Positions 33,750 through 41,785 of a stretch of 64,000 nucleotides of DNA are shown here, one piece after another; position 1 is the stretch's first letter; each line of letters starts with the position of its first letter. Source of the stretch: Salibacterium lacus (lineage in GTDB: Bacteria > Bacillota > Bacilli > Bacillales > Marinococcaceae); assembly GCF_042684865.1 (NCBI RefSeq), contig NZ_JBHUML010000005.1, positions 507,608 through 571,607 on the forward strand, given 5' to 3'. The translations under genes were made by a program, and so were the position numbers. The notes below the pieces were generated by a model that saw only the letters and a list, made by a program, of their open reading frames with translations, was not told the origin of the DNA and did no database searches.

Positions 33750-34859
33750 TTAAGGAAGGGGGTCGTCCATCTTATCTTCTAATTCTTTTATCGTTTCTCC
33801 CGGCATCAGCACCGGCCGGTAATACGTTTCGTTCGGCAGATTTTTCGCTCCCTGCAGTTTTTTGATGACCCAGTCCGCTGCGTCGCGTCCCATCTGCTCC
33901 TGGGGGTGGGTCAGGGTGGAAAGATGGATGTTTGCGTTCTTGGCAATATAGGAGTTGTCCTGACCTATGATGGACAGCTCTTCCGGGATGGCAATCCCCA
34001 GTTCTCTGCACACCCCTGCCACCTCCAGGCCCACTTCATCGTTGTAGCAGACAACACCCGTCAAAACGTCTTTATTTTGAAGCAGAAACTCTTTTACGTT
34101 CGTATATAATTCCGACTTTGACTCTGTTGTATAAGACAGCACATGCTCCGGTTTAAATTCCAGTGCTGCTTCTCCAATCGCCTGAATATACCCTCTCATT
34201 CTATACTTTCCCTGCAGATCATCCATTTTGGAAATGAGTCCGATTTGCGAGTGTCCTTTTGAAATTAATTCATTGGCTGCTAGATACCCTGACTGTACAT
34301 CATCAAGACATAGAAAAGGGACATCCAGTTCGTCGTAATAAGCATTAATCATGATGATAGGAACCCCTTGTTCCTTGAAAGCCATGTAATAAGCAATGTT
34401 CGGATTGTACAGGTTGCTTTTTGTAGGTTCAATAATCAACCCATCCACACCAAACGAAAGCATCGTTTCGAGCGCATCTTTTTCCTGTTCCACGTTATTG
34501 TTGGTACTGGCGAGCAGCAGGGAAAACCCATCATCGTTTAACCTGCTTTCAATACCACGGATGATGGAAGGAAAGATGTAATCAGAGATGTAGGTAGTGA
34601 TGACACAAATCGTTTTTTTTCCGGCTTTCCATCTCTGGTTTAAATGATACCGGTTATTCACATACGTCCCAGATCCCTTTTCACTTCTCAGAAATCCTTC
34701 ATTCGACAGTTCGGCAATCGCTTTACGGACTGTCTGCCGGCTGACGTCGTATTGTTCCTGCAAAATAGATTCTGTGGGGATTGGTTTATCCTGAGGATAC
34801 TCCCCGGAAAAAATTCTGCTTTTGATATCATCTATAATGATTTGATATTTCGGCTTCAT
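33750..34859 (-). CDS. araR: Arabinose repressor AraR (GntR DNA-binding, LacI-type sensor)
   Basis: A 369-residue regulator. The winged-helix N terminus (about 1-70) has IPTESILQEQYDVSRQTVRK and SEKGSGTYV; the rest is a periplasmic-binding-like sugar domain with ITTYISDYIFPSIIRGIE and GVVCYNDEVGLEVAGV. This domain combination is characteristic of B. subtilis AraR, a repressor released by arabinose. ATG 34859 gives AraR-like length with GGGG upstream; the frame starts 18 codons earlier without support. It is divergent from the kinase gene, and its operators lie in the shared gap. Confidence 0.92.
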   Translation of the reverse strand: MKPKYQIIIDDIKSRIFSGEYPQDKPIPTESILQEQYDVSRQTVRKAIAELSNEGFLRSEKGSGTYVNNRYHLNQRWKAGKKTICVITTYISDYIFPSIIRGIESRLNDDGFSLLLASTNNNVEQEKDALETMLSFGVDGLIIEPTKSNLYNPNIAYYMAFKEQGVPIIMINAYYDELDVPFLCLDDVQSGYLAANELISKGHSQIGLISKMDDLQGKYRMRGYIQAIGEAALEFKPEHVLSYTTESKSELYTNVKEFLLQNKDVLTGVVCYNDEVGLEVAGVCRELGIAIPEELSIIGQDNSYIAKNANIHLSTLTHPQEQMGRDAADWVIKKLQGAKNLPNETYYRPVLMPGETIKELEDKMDDPLP

Positions 34860-34957
34860 GTCATCCCCTGCTTTCTTGAAACGTCCATCCCCTTGGTGGA
34901 CATATTCTATCATGGCTTTAAAGGTATGAAAATGTAATAAACCGTTTATTCTGATTA

Positions 34958-34973
34958 ATTTGTACGTACAAAT
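34958..34973. promoter_or_regulatory. AraR operator 1 (perfect palindrome)
   Basis: ATTTGTACGTACAAAT, a perfect 16-bp palindrome and, as I recall, the consensus AraR site. It lies between araR and araB, directly upstream of the kinase promoter. Confidence 0.88.
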
Positions 34974-34983
34974 ATTTATATTA

Positions 34984-35012
34984 TTGACAAATGTACGAAC
35001 ATAAAATACACT
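34984..35012 (+). promoter_or_regulatory. Promoter of the kinase-GH43-symporter genes with AraR operator 2
   Basis: TTGACA (34984-34989) and TACACT (35007-35012) with a 17-bp spacer. A second, degenerate AraR site (TGTACGAACA core at 34992-35001) lies within the spacer, so bound repressor would block polymerase. Confidence 0.75.
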
Positions 35013-35081
35013 AAAAATCGAAATTTATCAACGATATGAATAGATTACGGTGAATAAATAGTTGTTTTTTTCACCAATCTA

Positions 35082-35095
35082 TGAAATCGTTATCA
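35082..35095. promoter_or_regulatory. Perfect cre (CcpA) site before araB
   Basis: TGAAATCGTTATCA fits TGWAANCGNTNWCA at every position. It lies about 60 nt downstream of the predicted transcription start and touches the ribosome site of the kinase, so CcpA could block elongation (road-block) during growth on glucose. Confidence 0.78.
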
Positions 35096-35113
35096 GAAAG
35101 GAGGAATGCTCAA

Positions 35114-36727
35114 ATGAACAATTTGGATCATAAGCAGGCCATTGCGGATGGGGAAACGTCGCTTGGTATTGAATTTGGATCAACACGTATCAAGGCAGTG
35201 TTAATTGATAATCACTTTGAAACCATCGCCTCGGGCAGTTATGAGTGGGAAAATCGGTTGGAAAATGGATTCTGGACGTACAATCAGGTCGATATGATTA
35301 CCGGCCTGCAGGAAGCCTACAGCGACATGAAACAAAAGGTGGAAAGTACGTACGGTATCACGATACGAACGATTGGGTCCATTGGAATCTCAGCCATGAT
35401 GCACGGATATATGCCTTTTGACCATACCGGCGAGCTGCTCGTTCCGTTTAGGACCTGGCGTAATACGACGACCAGTCAAGCCGCTGATGAATTAACAGAT
35501 TTATTTCAGCACAATATTCCGGAACGCTGGAGCATCGCCCACCTTTATCAGGCCATCTTAAATGAAGAAGAGCATGTACCGCGTATCGACCACATGACAA
35601 CATTAAGCGGATACATTCACTGGCTTCTCACGGGCAGACAGGTCATCGGAACCGGCGACGCTTCCGGAATGTTTCCACTCGATGAAAACACCCTGGACTA
35701 TAAAGCGTCCATGGTCGATCAGTTCCATGAACGAATTGCGTCAAAAGAGTATCCGTGGAATCTGAAGGAGATTCTCCCCGAGGTCGTGGATGCAGGCGGA
35801 GAAGCAGGAACATTAACCAGTGCCGGGGTAAAAATCCTCGACCAGTCGCAAAACCTGCAGCCAGGCATTCCATTCTGCCCGCCGGAAGGTGATGCCGGAA
35901 CCGGAATGGTTGCGACAAACAGTGTCCGAAAACGCATCGGCAACGTCTCTGTAGGCACTTCTGTTTTTGCCATGATTGTATTGGAGCAAAATCTATCAAA
36001 CATACATCAGGAAATTGATTTGGTGACAACACCAAACGGAAGCCCGGTTGCCATGGTCCATGCCAATAACTGCTCCAGTGATTTGAACGCCTGGCTCGGA
36101 CTGTTCCGGGAATTTGGAGAAGCCATGGGACAGGATGTTGACTCAGACAAGTTGTTCTCGGTAATGCTCACAAAAGCACTGGAAGCGGATCCGGATGGCG
36201 GCGGTCTGCTCAGCTACGGTTATTTCTCCGGCGAGAACATCACAGGGCTTGAAAGCGGCCGGCCGTTGTTTGCCCGCTCTCCTGAAAGTACATTTAACCT
36301 GGCCAACTTCATGAGAACCCACCTGTTTTCGGCGTTTGGAGCACTCAAAATCGGAATGGATCTCTTGACCAAAGAAGAGCAGGTGACCATTGATAATATG
36401 TTCGCTCACGGCGGTTTGTTCAAAACCCCGGTTGTCGGGCAGAAAATCGTCGCTGCTGCTATCAATGCTCCGGTTTCCGTTATGGAAACGGCTGGTGAAG
36501 GAGGAGCATGGGGAATAGCCATCCTTGCTTCCTATATGAAGAACAAAGATCAACAGGAGAGCCTGGAAGATTTCCTGGATGAAAAAGTATTTAAAGATAT
36601 CGACAAACAGGAAATTTACCCGGATCATCGTGATGTCGAAGGGTTCGAGACATTTATTGAACGCTATAAAAAAGGACTTATCATCGAACAGACCGCGGTT
36701 GATCATCTGGCTCCGGATAACCCGTAG
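35114..36727 (+). CDS. araB: FGGY-family sugar kinase, ribulokinase type
   Basis: A 537-residue kinase. SLGIEFGSTRIKAVLID (about 16-32) is the phosphate-1 region, and GNVSVGTSVFAMIVL and AGEGGAWGIAILAS lie in the C-terminal ATPase domain. The opening resembles ATP-dependent L-ribulokinases of lactic acid bacteria more than the classical B. subtilis AraB (recollection). It should phosphorylate L-ribulose or a related ketose in arabinose use. Start ATG 35114, 10 nt after AAAGGAGG; the open frame starts earlier without a ribosome site. AraR boxes and a cre precede it. No araA or araD is found in the window. Confidence 0.82.
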   Translation: MNNLDHKQAIADGETSLGIEFGSTRIKAVLIDNHFETIASGSYEWENRLENGFWTYNQVDMITGLQEAYSDMKQKVESTYGITIRTIGSIGISAMMHGYMPFDHTGELLVPFRTWRNTTTSQAADELTDLFQHNIPERWSIAHLYQAILNEEEHVPRIDHMTTLSGYIHWLLTGRQVIGTGDASGMFPLDENTLDYKASMVDQFHERIASKEYPWNLKEILPEVVDAGGEAGTLTSAGVKILDQSQNLQPGIPFCPPEGDAGTGMVATNSVRKRIGNVSVGTSVFAMIVLEQNLSNIHQEIDLVTTPNGSPVAMVHANNCSSDLNAWLGLFREFGEAMGQDVDSDKLFSVMLTKALEADPDGGGLLSYGYFSGENITGLESGRPLFARSPESTFNLANFMRTHLFSAFGALKIGMDLLTKEEQVTIDNMFAHGGLFKTPVVGQKIVAAAINAPVSVMETAGEGGAWGIAILASYMKNKDQQESLEDFLDEKVFKDIDKQEIYPDHRDVEGFETFIERYKKGLIIEQTAVDHLAPDNP

Positions 36728-36755
36728 AGCTGACCGGGAAAAAAGACCCCTGTTT

Positions 36756-36797
36756 CGGGGCAGATTGGAGAGCGTTAACCATCTGCCCCGGCTTTTT
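36756..36797 (+). terminator. Intergenic terminator after araB
   Basis: CGGGGCAGAT (36756-36765) pairs with ATCTGCCCCG (36781-36790), followed by GCTTTTTCC. It splits the kinase from the GH43-symporter pair, which has its own AraR site. Confidence 0.82.
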
Positions 36798-36804
36798 CCA
36801 TTCA

Positions 36805-36820
36805 ACTTGTACGTACATTC
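36805..36820. promoter_or_regulatory. AraR operator 3, upstream of the GH43 gene
   Basis: ACTTGTACGTACATTC keeps the TTGTACGTACA core of the AraR site. A weaker half-match ATTCGTACTTAC lies at 36906-36917. Together they suggest AraR control of the second transcript. Confidence 0.75.
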
Positions 36821-36938
36821 TATAACAATAGACATACAGGCTTTTTAATGTCCAACAAGCACCATCTTATACGTCTTGAGAAACCGCTTCCTGCGTTACA
36901 AGATAATTCGTACTTACTTTATAAAAGGAGTGACCATT

Positions 36939-37931
36939 ATGGAAACTATATATAACCCTATCGTATTACAAAGAGCAGACCCGTTTGTTTATAAACACAG
37001 TGATGGTTATTATTACTTCACCGGGTCGTACCCTTCCTACGACCGGATTATTCTGCGGCGCGCCAAACATCTGAACGACCTGCAGGATGCGGAGGAACAT
37101 GCAATTTGGCATAAACACAGCCAGGGACCGCAGAGTGACTTGATCTGGGCTCCCGAACTTCACCGCATAGATGGGAAATGGTATATCTATTACGCTGCTT
37201 CTCCCGACGACAAGATTGTGGATGACACGTTCAATCACCGGATGTATGTTCTCGAAAATGAATCGGATAATCCAATTGAAGGGGAGTGGAAGGAAAAGGG
37301 ACAGATAGATCCAGGCTGGTCCACCTTTGCTCTGGATGCAACAACCTTCGAACATAAAGGGACTCAATACTACGTTTGGTCGCAGCAGGATCTCGATATT
37401 ACCGGACATTCCAATATTTATATTGCTGAGATGGAGAATCCGTGGACATTAGCGGGCCCTCCCGTTATGCTCACCAAACCTGAGTTACCATGGGAAATCA
37501 AAGGGTTCTGGGTGAATGAAGGCCCTGCCGTTCTGGTTAGAAACGGGAAGGTTTTTATTACGTACTCTGCAAGCGCTACAGGCGTTGATTACTGCATGGG
37601 CATGCTGACAGCTGATGCGGACGCGGATCTGTTGAACCCGGAATCATGGACGAAAAGTCAGGAGCCGGTCTTTGAAAGCTATACACCAAATGAACAGTAC
37701 GGCCCGGGACATAACAGCTTCACTGTGTCCGAAGACGGAAATACCGATATTTTGATTTATCATGCCCGGAATTATACAAAGATCGAGGGCGACCCGTTAT
37801 ATGACCCTAACCGTCACGCCCGTGCGCAAGTTATCACATGGAATGAAGATGGCACCCCTCATTTTGGAGTCCCCGTTTCAGATGACAGATGGACCCCTGA
37901 TACATCAAAGATTTTAACGAAAGAGGATTAA
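36939..37931 (+). CDS. Glycoside hydrolase family 43 (arabinosidase type)
   Basis: A 330-residue five-bladed propeller enzyme. The three GH43 acidic residues are visible: the base Asp in RADPFVYKHSDGYYY, the pKa-modulating Asp in STFALDATTF, and the acid Glu in WVNEGPAVLVRNG. No signal peptide is present, so it acts on imported oligosaccharides inside the cell, consistent with the adjacent symporter. Likely an exo-acting alpha-L-arabinofuranosidase, less certainly a beta-xylosidase. ATG 36939 has AAAAGGAG 9 nt upstream. The symporter starts 1 nt after its stop. Confidence 0.88.
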   Translation: METIYNPIVLQRADPFVYKHSDGYYYFTGSYPSYDRIILRRAKHLNDLQDAEEHAIWHKHSQGPQSDLIWAPELHRIDGKWYIYYAASPDDKIVDDTFNHRMYVLENESDNPIEGEWKEKGQIDPGWSTFALDATTFEHKGTQYYVWSQQDLDITGHSNIYIAEMENPWTLAGPPVMLTKPELPWEIKGFWVNEGPAVLVRNGKVFITYSASATGVDYCMGMLTADADADLLNPESWTKSQEPVFESYTPNEQYGPGHNSFTVSEDGNTDILIYHARNYTKIEGDPLYDPNRHARAQVITWNEDGTPHFGVPVSDDRWTPDTSKILTKED

Positions 37932-37932
37932 A

Positions 37933-39222
37933 ATGAATAGTTTAAAAAACAGAACCTTTTGGAATTTCGGCGGCATCAACTTTTTCTATTTTACCGTTTG
38001 GACACTCATCATCACGTTTCTGCCATTATGGTTAAATGACGAGGCAAATCTAAGTACAGCCGAAGCAGGCATCGTATTTTCCACGATGTCTGTTGTGGCC
38101 ATATTTTTGGAACCGGTTTACGGGGTTATCCAGGACAAGCTGGGACTAAGAAGACATTTATTTGCCTTTGTTATTTTGTGTCTGCTTATGATTGGACCTT
38201 ATTTTGAATTTGCGTTCATTCCCCTTCTTCAATTTAACGTTGTTTTCGGCAGCATAGCCGGAGGGGCATTCTTAAGTCTGTGTTTATACAGCGGTGTCGG
38301 CGTTGTGGAAGCATATACAGAGAGATCCAGCCGCGCCAGCAATTTTGAATACGGCCATGCCCGTTTATTTGGGTCTCTTGCAGGCGGGGCTTTTGCCTTT
38401 ATCGGTGGTATCATGTTTGTACGTGACCCCTTCAGTGTTTTCTGGGTATGTACCATCTCCGGCATTCTGCTTGGAATCCTGCTTTTAATGGTAAACGTTA
38501 GAAAACTGGATTCCCAGCGAAAAGCCAATGAATCAGTAGATACCGGCAGCGAAGATACGAAAAAAGATGAAGGATCCCACGTCAATAAAGACAGTATTTT
38601 GAGTGTTTTTAAGAAAAGAAGTTTCTGGGGCCTTTGTCTTCTGATTATCGGCAGTGCCAGTCTGTATGACGTCTTTGATCAGCAGTTCCCCAACTACTTT
38701 GTAAGTTTCTTCCCCGAAGAAGCAAACGGGGAATCCATTTTCAGCAGATTGGCTTCCGTGCAGATATTCATGGAAGCAGGGTTTATGGTCCTTGCTCCTT
38801 GGTTTATTAATAAAATCGGAGCGAAGAACGGACTGATTCTATATGGGCTCATTTTATTTGTAAGGGTGATTGGAACCGCTTTTTCGACCACACCGGCGCT
38901 TCTCGCACTTTGGAAGCTGCTCGCGGCGATTGAGATGCCTCTCATGCTCGTCTCGATTATGAAATACATTGTGAATGTGTTTGATGTCCGCCTTTCCGCT
39001 ACAGTCTATATGTTAGGCTTCAATGTGGCAAAACAGCTTGGTGTCGCCTTCTTCTCCTTATTTATGGGCAGTCTTTACACCAGCCTTGGATTCCAGAATG
39101 CCTATATCATTATGTCGATCATTGTCCTGGCCTTGGTCATCCCCGGCGGTTTGTTAATGAAAAGTGACAAAACACCCAGGAATCAGGAGCCTAACACGAT
39201 GGAGAATTATCACAGCGCTTAA
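37933..39222 (+). CDS. LacY-type oligosaccharide:H+ symporter (MFS)
   Basis: A 429-residue, 12-helix transporter of the oligosaccharide:H+ symporter family; the match to E. coli LacY runs along the whole length (SNFEYGHARLFG, YDVFDQQFPNYF, RLSATVYM). Glu and Arg equivalents of LacY E126, R144, E269, R302 and E325 are kept, so proton coupling should be intact. The galactoside-stacking Trp151 is Gly and His322 is Ala, so the sugar differs from lactose; arabino-oligosaccharides fit the neighbours. It follows the GH43 gene by 1 nt and ends before a strong terminator. Confidence 0.88.
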   Translation: MNSLKNRTFWNFGGINFFYFTVWTLIITFLPLWLNDEANLSTAEAGIVFSTMSVVAIFLEPVYGVIQDKLGLRRHLFAFVILCLLMIGPYFEFAFIPLLQFNVVFGSIAGGAFLSLCLYSGVGVVEAYTERSSRASNFEYGHARLFGSLAGGAFAFIGGIMFVRDPFSVFWVCTISGILLGILLLMVNVRKLDSQRKANESVDTGSEDTKKDEGSHVNKDSILSVFKKRSFWGLCLLIIGSASLYDVFDQQFPNYFVSFFPEEANGESIFSRLASVQIFMEAGFMVLAPWFINKIGAKNGLILYGLILFVRVIGTAFSTTPALLALWKLLAAIEMPLMLVSIMKYIVNVFDVRLSATVYMLGFNVAKQLGVAFFSLFMGSLYTSLGFQNAYIIMSIIVLALVIPGGLLMKSDKTPRNQEPNTMENYHSA

Positions 39223-39248
39223 TAAATGATTCTTTTCATTTAAATAAG

Positions 39249-39294
39249 AGCACCTGCACCTGTGCAGTTTTCACAGACGCAGGTGCTTTTTTTG
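39249..39294 (+). terminator. Terminator of the symporter gene
   Basis: AGCACCTGC (39249-39257) and GCAGGTGCT (39279-39287) followed by seven T. Confidence 0.9.
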
Positions 39295-39378
39295 TTGTTA
39301 TCTACATACAATACCACCGTCTGTGATGATGGATTTCAGACTGTCATCATAACTTACCATTTTTTCATCGATCCGGGG

Positions 39379-39850
39379 TTAGTCATCGTCATCATCTTGA
39401 TCCTGCTCTGTTTCCATCACTTTACCAGTCTGACCGTTCACTTTGATTTCATATTCTGTCGTGTCATTTTCCATCTCTATTTCATAATGGCCGTCATCAA
39501 GCTCCAATTCGGTCACTTGACCTGCGCCTTCTGCTTTAGCAGTTTCCACCGCCTGCTGCTTTGAAACGTTCATATTACCATTGTTCTCCTTTTCATCGTC
39601 ATCATCGCGGTCGATTCTGATGACTTTTCCGGAATTGGCATCGATATCCATATCCATATCTCTTCCATCCGTTTCCGTACCGTCCAATTCATATAAGATC
39701 CCATCTCCCGCTGCGGAACTGTTCGATTCCCTCCAGCCCGTCATGCGCTTTAACCACGCGGTACCCTTCGTACTCAAGCTCGAGCTCCAGCACCCGGGCA
39801 ATTTTCTCCTCATCTTCGACTACCAAGATAGATGGCTTTCTCATAAACAT
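39379..39850 (-). pseudogene. Deletion scar: response regulator 5' end fused to a PepSY protein 3' end
   Basis: Two gene pieces meet in one minus-strand stretch. From ATG 39844 (or 39850) a clean OmpR-type receiver reads MRKPSILVVEDEEKIARVLE and on to FRSGRWDLI, then stops at TGA 39691-39689, exactly where a receiver would continue with its phosphoacceptor Asp. In another frame, from about 39705 to 39379, runs the second half of a PepSY protein: GILYELDGTETDGRDMDMDI, a PepSY unit NVSKQQAVETAKAEGAG and VNGQTGKVMETEQD, with an acidic tail. A deletion apparently removed the rest of the regulator, the kinase and the start of the PepSY gene. A single 144-codon frame across the join is artefactual. 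Confidence 0.85.
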
Positions 39851-39954
39851 CCCTCATTCGTCTGCATCATCTATCGATAGTGTAGCACAGCTGACAAAAG
39901 AAGGTCAGATGTCCTTTCCTATTCTTATGCGTTGAATCTTACAGCCGGAGACGC

Positions 39955-39990
39955 AAAAAAAACAGGCACCCTTTACCGGGTCCCTGCTTT
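39955..39990 (-). terminator. Terminator of rlmD
   Basis: CAGG/CCTG and ACCC/GGGT stems followed by eight T on the minus strand. The rlmD stop codon sits in its loop. Confidence 0.75.
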
Positions 39991-41448
39991 TTGTGTTCGG
40001 ACTAATTTTGTGACGGCCTCCACGTGCACGGTCTGCGGGAACATGTCCACCGGCTGTATTTCTTCTACGTTGTACCCGTTTTTCTCCAGATATTCAAGAT
40101 CACGGACCTGCGTTTCCGGGTTGCAGGAGACGTAGACAATCCGTTCCGGCTGAAGCTTTACCACACTTGATAAAAAGGCTTCGTCGCTTCCTTTCCGCGG
40201 AGGATCCATCATAACGACATCAGCATTCTCTCCACGCTCTGCCATCTCGACCATGAACTTTCCGGCGTCGCCCTGATAGAACCGGGCGTTTTTCACACCG
40301 TTTCGCTTGGCATTGCGGATGGCGTCGCGGACGGCATCGTTATTCATCTCCACCCCGATGACCCGTCCGGCTTTTTTCGCGGCAATCAGACCGATCGTAC
40401 CAACACCGCAGTAGGCATCGATCACGGTTTCTTTTCCGGTCAAATCTGCCATTTCCATTGCTTTATCATACAATTTCTCCGTCTGGACCGGATTGACCTG
40501 ATAGAATGATTTCGCCGAGATCACGAACTCCATCCCGCCCAGTGTATCGGTGATCGTCCCCGGGCCGAACAATACTTTTTCGTCGTCCCCGAGTACCATG
40601 CTCGTGTCTTTATTGTTCACATTATGAACAAGCGTGGTGATCTCCGGGTGGGCTTTGCGCAGCGCTTTGACGAAATTATTTTTTCCCGGAAAGACAGGTG
40701 ATGCGGCAACGAGTACCACCATAATCTCTCCGCTCGTCTTCCCGACCTTTATCAGCACATGCCTCAGGAAACCATCGCCGGTATCCTCGTTATATGGCCG
40801 CAGTTTGGTGGATTTCATGATGCCTTTAATGGTTCCGGCAATCTCGTCGGCTTTCGGATCGTGAATGAGACAGCGGTCCATCGGGATAATCTCATGTGAG
40901 TTCCGGGCGTACAGGCCGCCGATGATCTGCCGGTCTCTGTTCATCCCAAACGTTGTGTGGCTCTTGTTGCGGTACGCATACGGATGCTCCATCGTCAGCA
41001 TGGCTTGCGGTTTCCCGAACGGTTTCATCAAGGCATCCACGGTTTTCTGCTTGAATCCCGCCTGCGCCTGGTTGGTCATATGCTGCAGCTGACAGCCGCC
41101 GCACTCGTAGAAATAAACGCAAGGCGGTTCCACGCGGTCGCTTGAAGGCTGGATGACCCGCTTCAGTTCCGTCGTCGTATGCCGCCCCTTCGTTGAAACA
41201 GCGACTTCCGCTGTTTCCCCGGGTAGAAGGTGCTCCACCTCCAGATTCTTGCCGTCCCACTGGATGATGCCTTTTCCCTCATTGGTCAATCCAGAACAGG
41301 TTACCTCGGCGATTACCGGTTTTTTCCCGCCCCCTGCTTTGCTGTTCTTCCGACCCTGCGGAGCAGGGCGCTGTTGACCGGACGGTTTATTCTTTGGAGA
41401 CTGCTTCCCGGCTGATTTTTTATATCCATGGTTCTTTTGTTTACTCAT
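39973..41448 (-). CDS. rlmD: 23S rRNA (uracil-C5)-methyltransferase (RlmCD/RlmD family)
   Basis: A 491-residue TrmA-type enzyme. A long basic low-complexity N terminus (about 1-45) precedes a TRAM domain (about 46-105), an iron-sulfur site (CVYFYECGGC with Cys near 110, 116 and 119, plus DRCLIH), and a SAM domain with VIDAYCGVGTIGL and MMDPPRKG. The nucleophile Cys is in YVSCNP. The B. subtilis enzyme of this family methylates two 23S rRNA uracils. Start ATG 41448 follows AGGAAG. The hairpin at 39955-39990 overlaps its end. Confidence 0.9.
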   Translation of the reverse strand: MSKQKNHGYKKSAGKQSPKNKPSGQQRPAPQGRKNSKAGGGKKPVIAEVTCSGLTNEGKGIIQWDGKNLEVEHLLPGETAEVAVSTKGRHTTTELKRVIQPSSDRVEPPCVYFYECGGCQLQHMTNQAQAGFKQKTVDALMKPFGKPQAMLTMEHPYAYRNKSHTTFGMNRDRQIIGGLYARNSHEIIPMDRCLIHDPKADEIAGTIKGIMKSTKLRPYNEDTGDGFLRHVLIKVGKTSGEIMVVLVAASPVFPGKNNFVKALRKAHPEITTLVHNVNNKDTSMVLGDDEKVLFGPGTITDTLGGMEFVISAKSFYQVNPVQTEKLYDKAMEMADLTGKETVIDAYCGVGTIGLIAAKKAGRVIGVEMNNDAVRDAIRNAKRNGVKNARFYQGDAGKFMVEMAERGENADVVMMDPPRKGSDEAFLSSVVKLQPERIVYVSCNPETQVRDLEYLEKNGYNVEEIQPVDMFPQTVHVEAVTKLVRTQKAGTR

Positions 41449-41710
41449 AAGCACTTCCTATCTACATGTCTTTCCTGACCCTTCATTATAGACTACTGGA
41501 AGCAGGCCGTAAAATGACCGGCGGGGTGTTGGTTACGTTTGACAGCTTGTTCATGCTGCAAACGTCGTGATAAAAGGGTCATAGTGACGTTTACAGCACG
41601 CCGAACAGGTAAAAACGTAAGTATGAACCATTCATGGTTACGTTTAGACGATATGAAACAGACGTTTTGGCCTTATGAACGGGTGTATGCATGCTATGAC
41701 CTATGTTTCG
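41449..41710. repeat. Cluster of ACGTTT-family repeats
   Basis: No gene. At least six ACGTTT or AAACGT words occur at 41529-41667, several in inverted pairs: AAACGTAAGTATGAACCAT with GGTTACGTTT (41614-41645) is the longest. GGTCATAGTGACGTTTAC at about 41578-41595 is shared, inverted, with the 5.6-kb copy. Also related: 3.49 kb, 42.77 kb. Confidence 0.7.
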
Positions 41711-41769
41711 AAAAAAAAAGACACTTCGCAGAGTAAAGATCTGCATGGAAGTGTCTTTTCTTGTCTCGT
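41711..41769. terminator. Bidirectional terminator downstream of the CAP-domain gene
   Basis: AAAAGACACTTC and GAAGTGTCTTTT arms (about 41716-41727 and 41758-41769) with a long A-run to the left; on the minus strand it ends the CAP-domain gene, 17 nt after its stop. Confidence 0.8.
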
Positions 41770-41785
41770 TTCGCTGGGTTCGTTC

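Noticed and set aside
39379..39813. 144-residue PepSY protein as one gene
   Set aside because: The first third is out-of-frame receiver-domain DNA; the real receiver frame stops at 39689.
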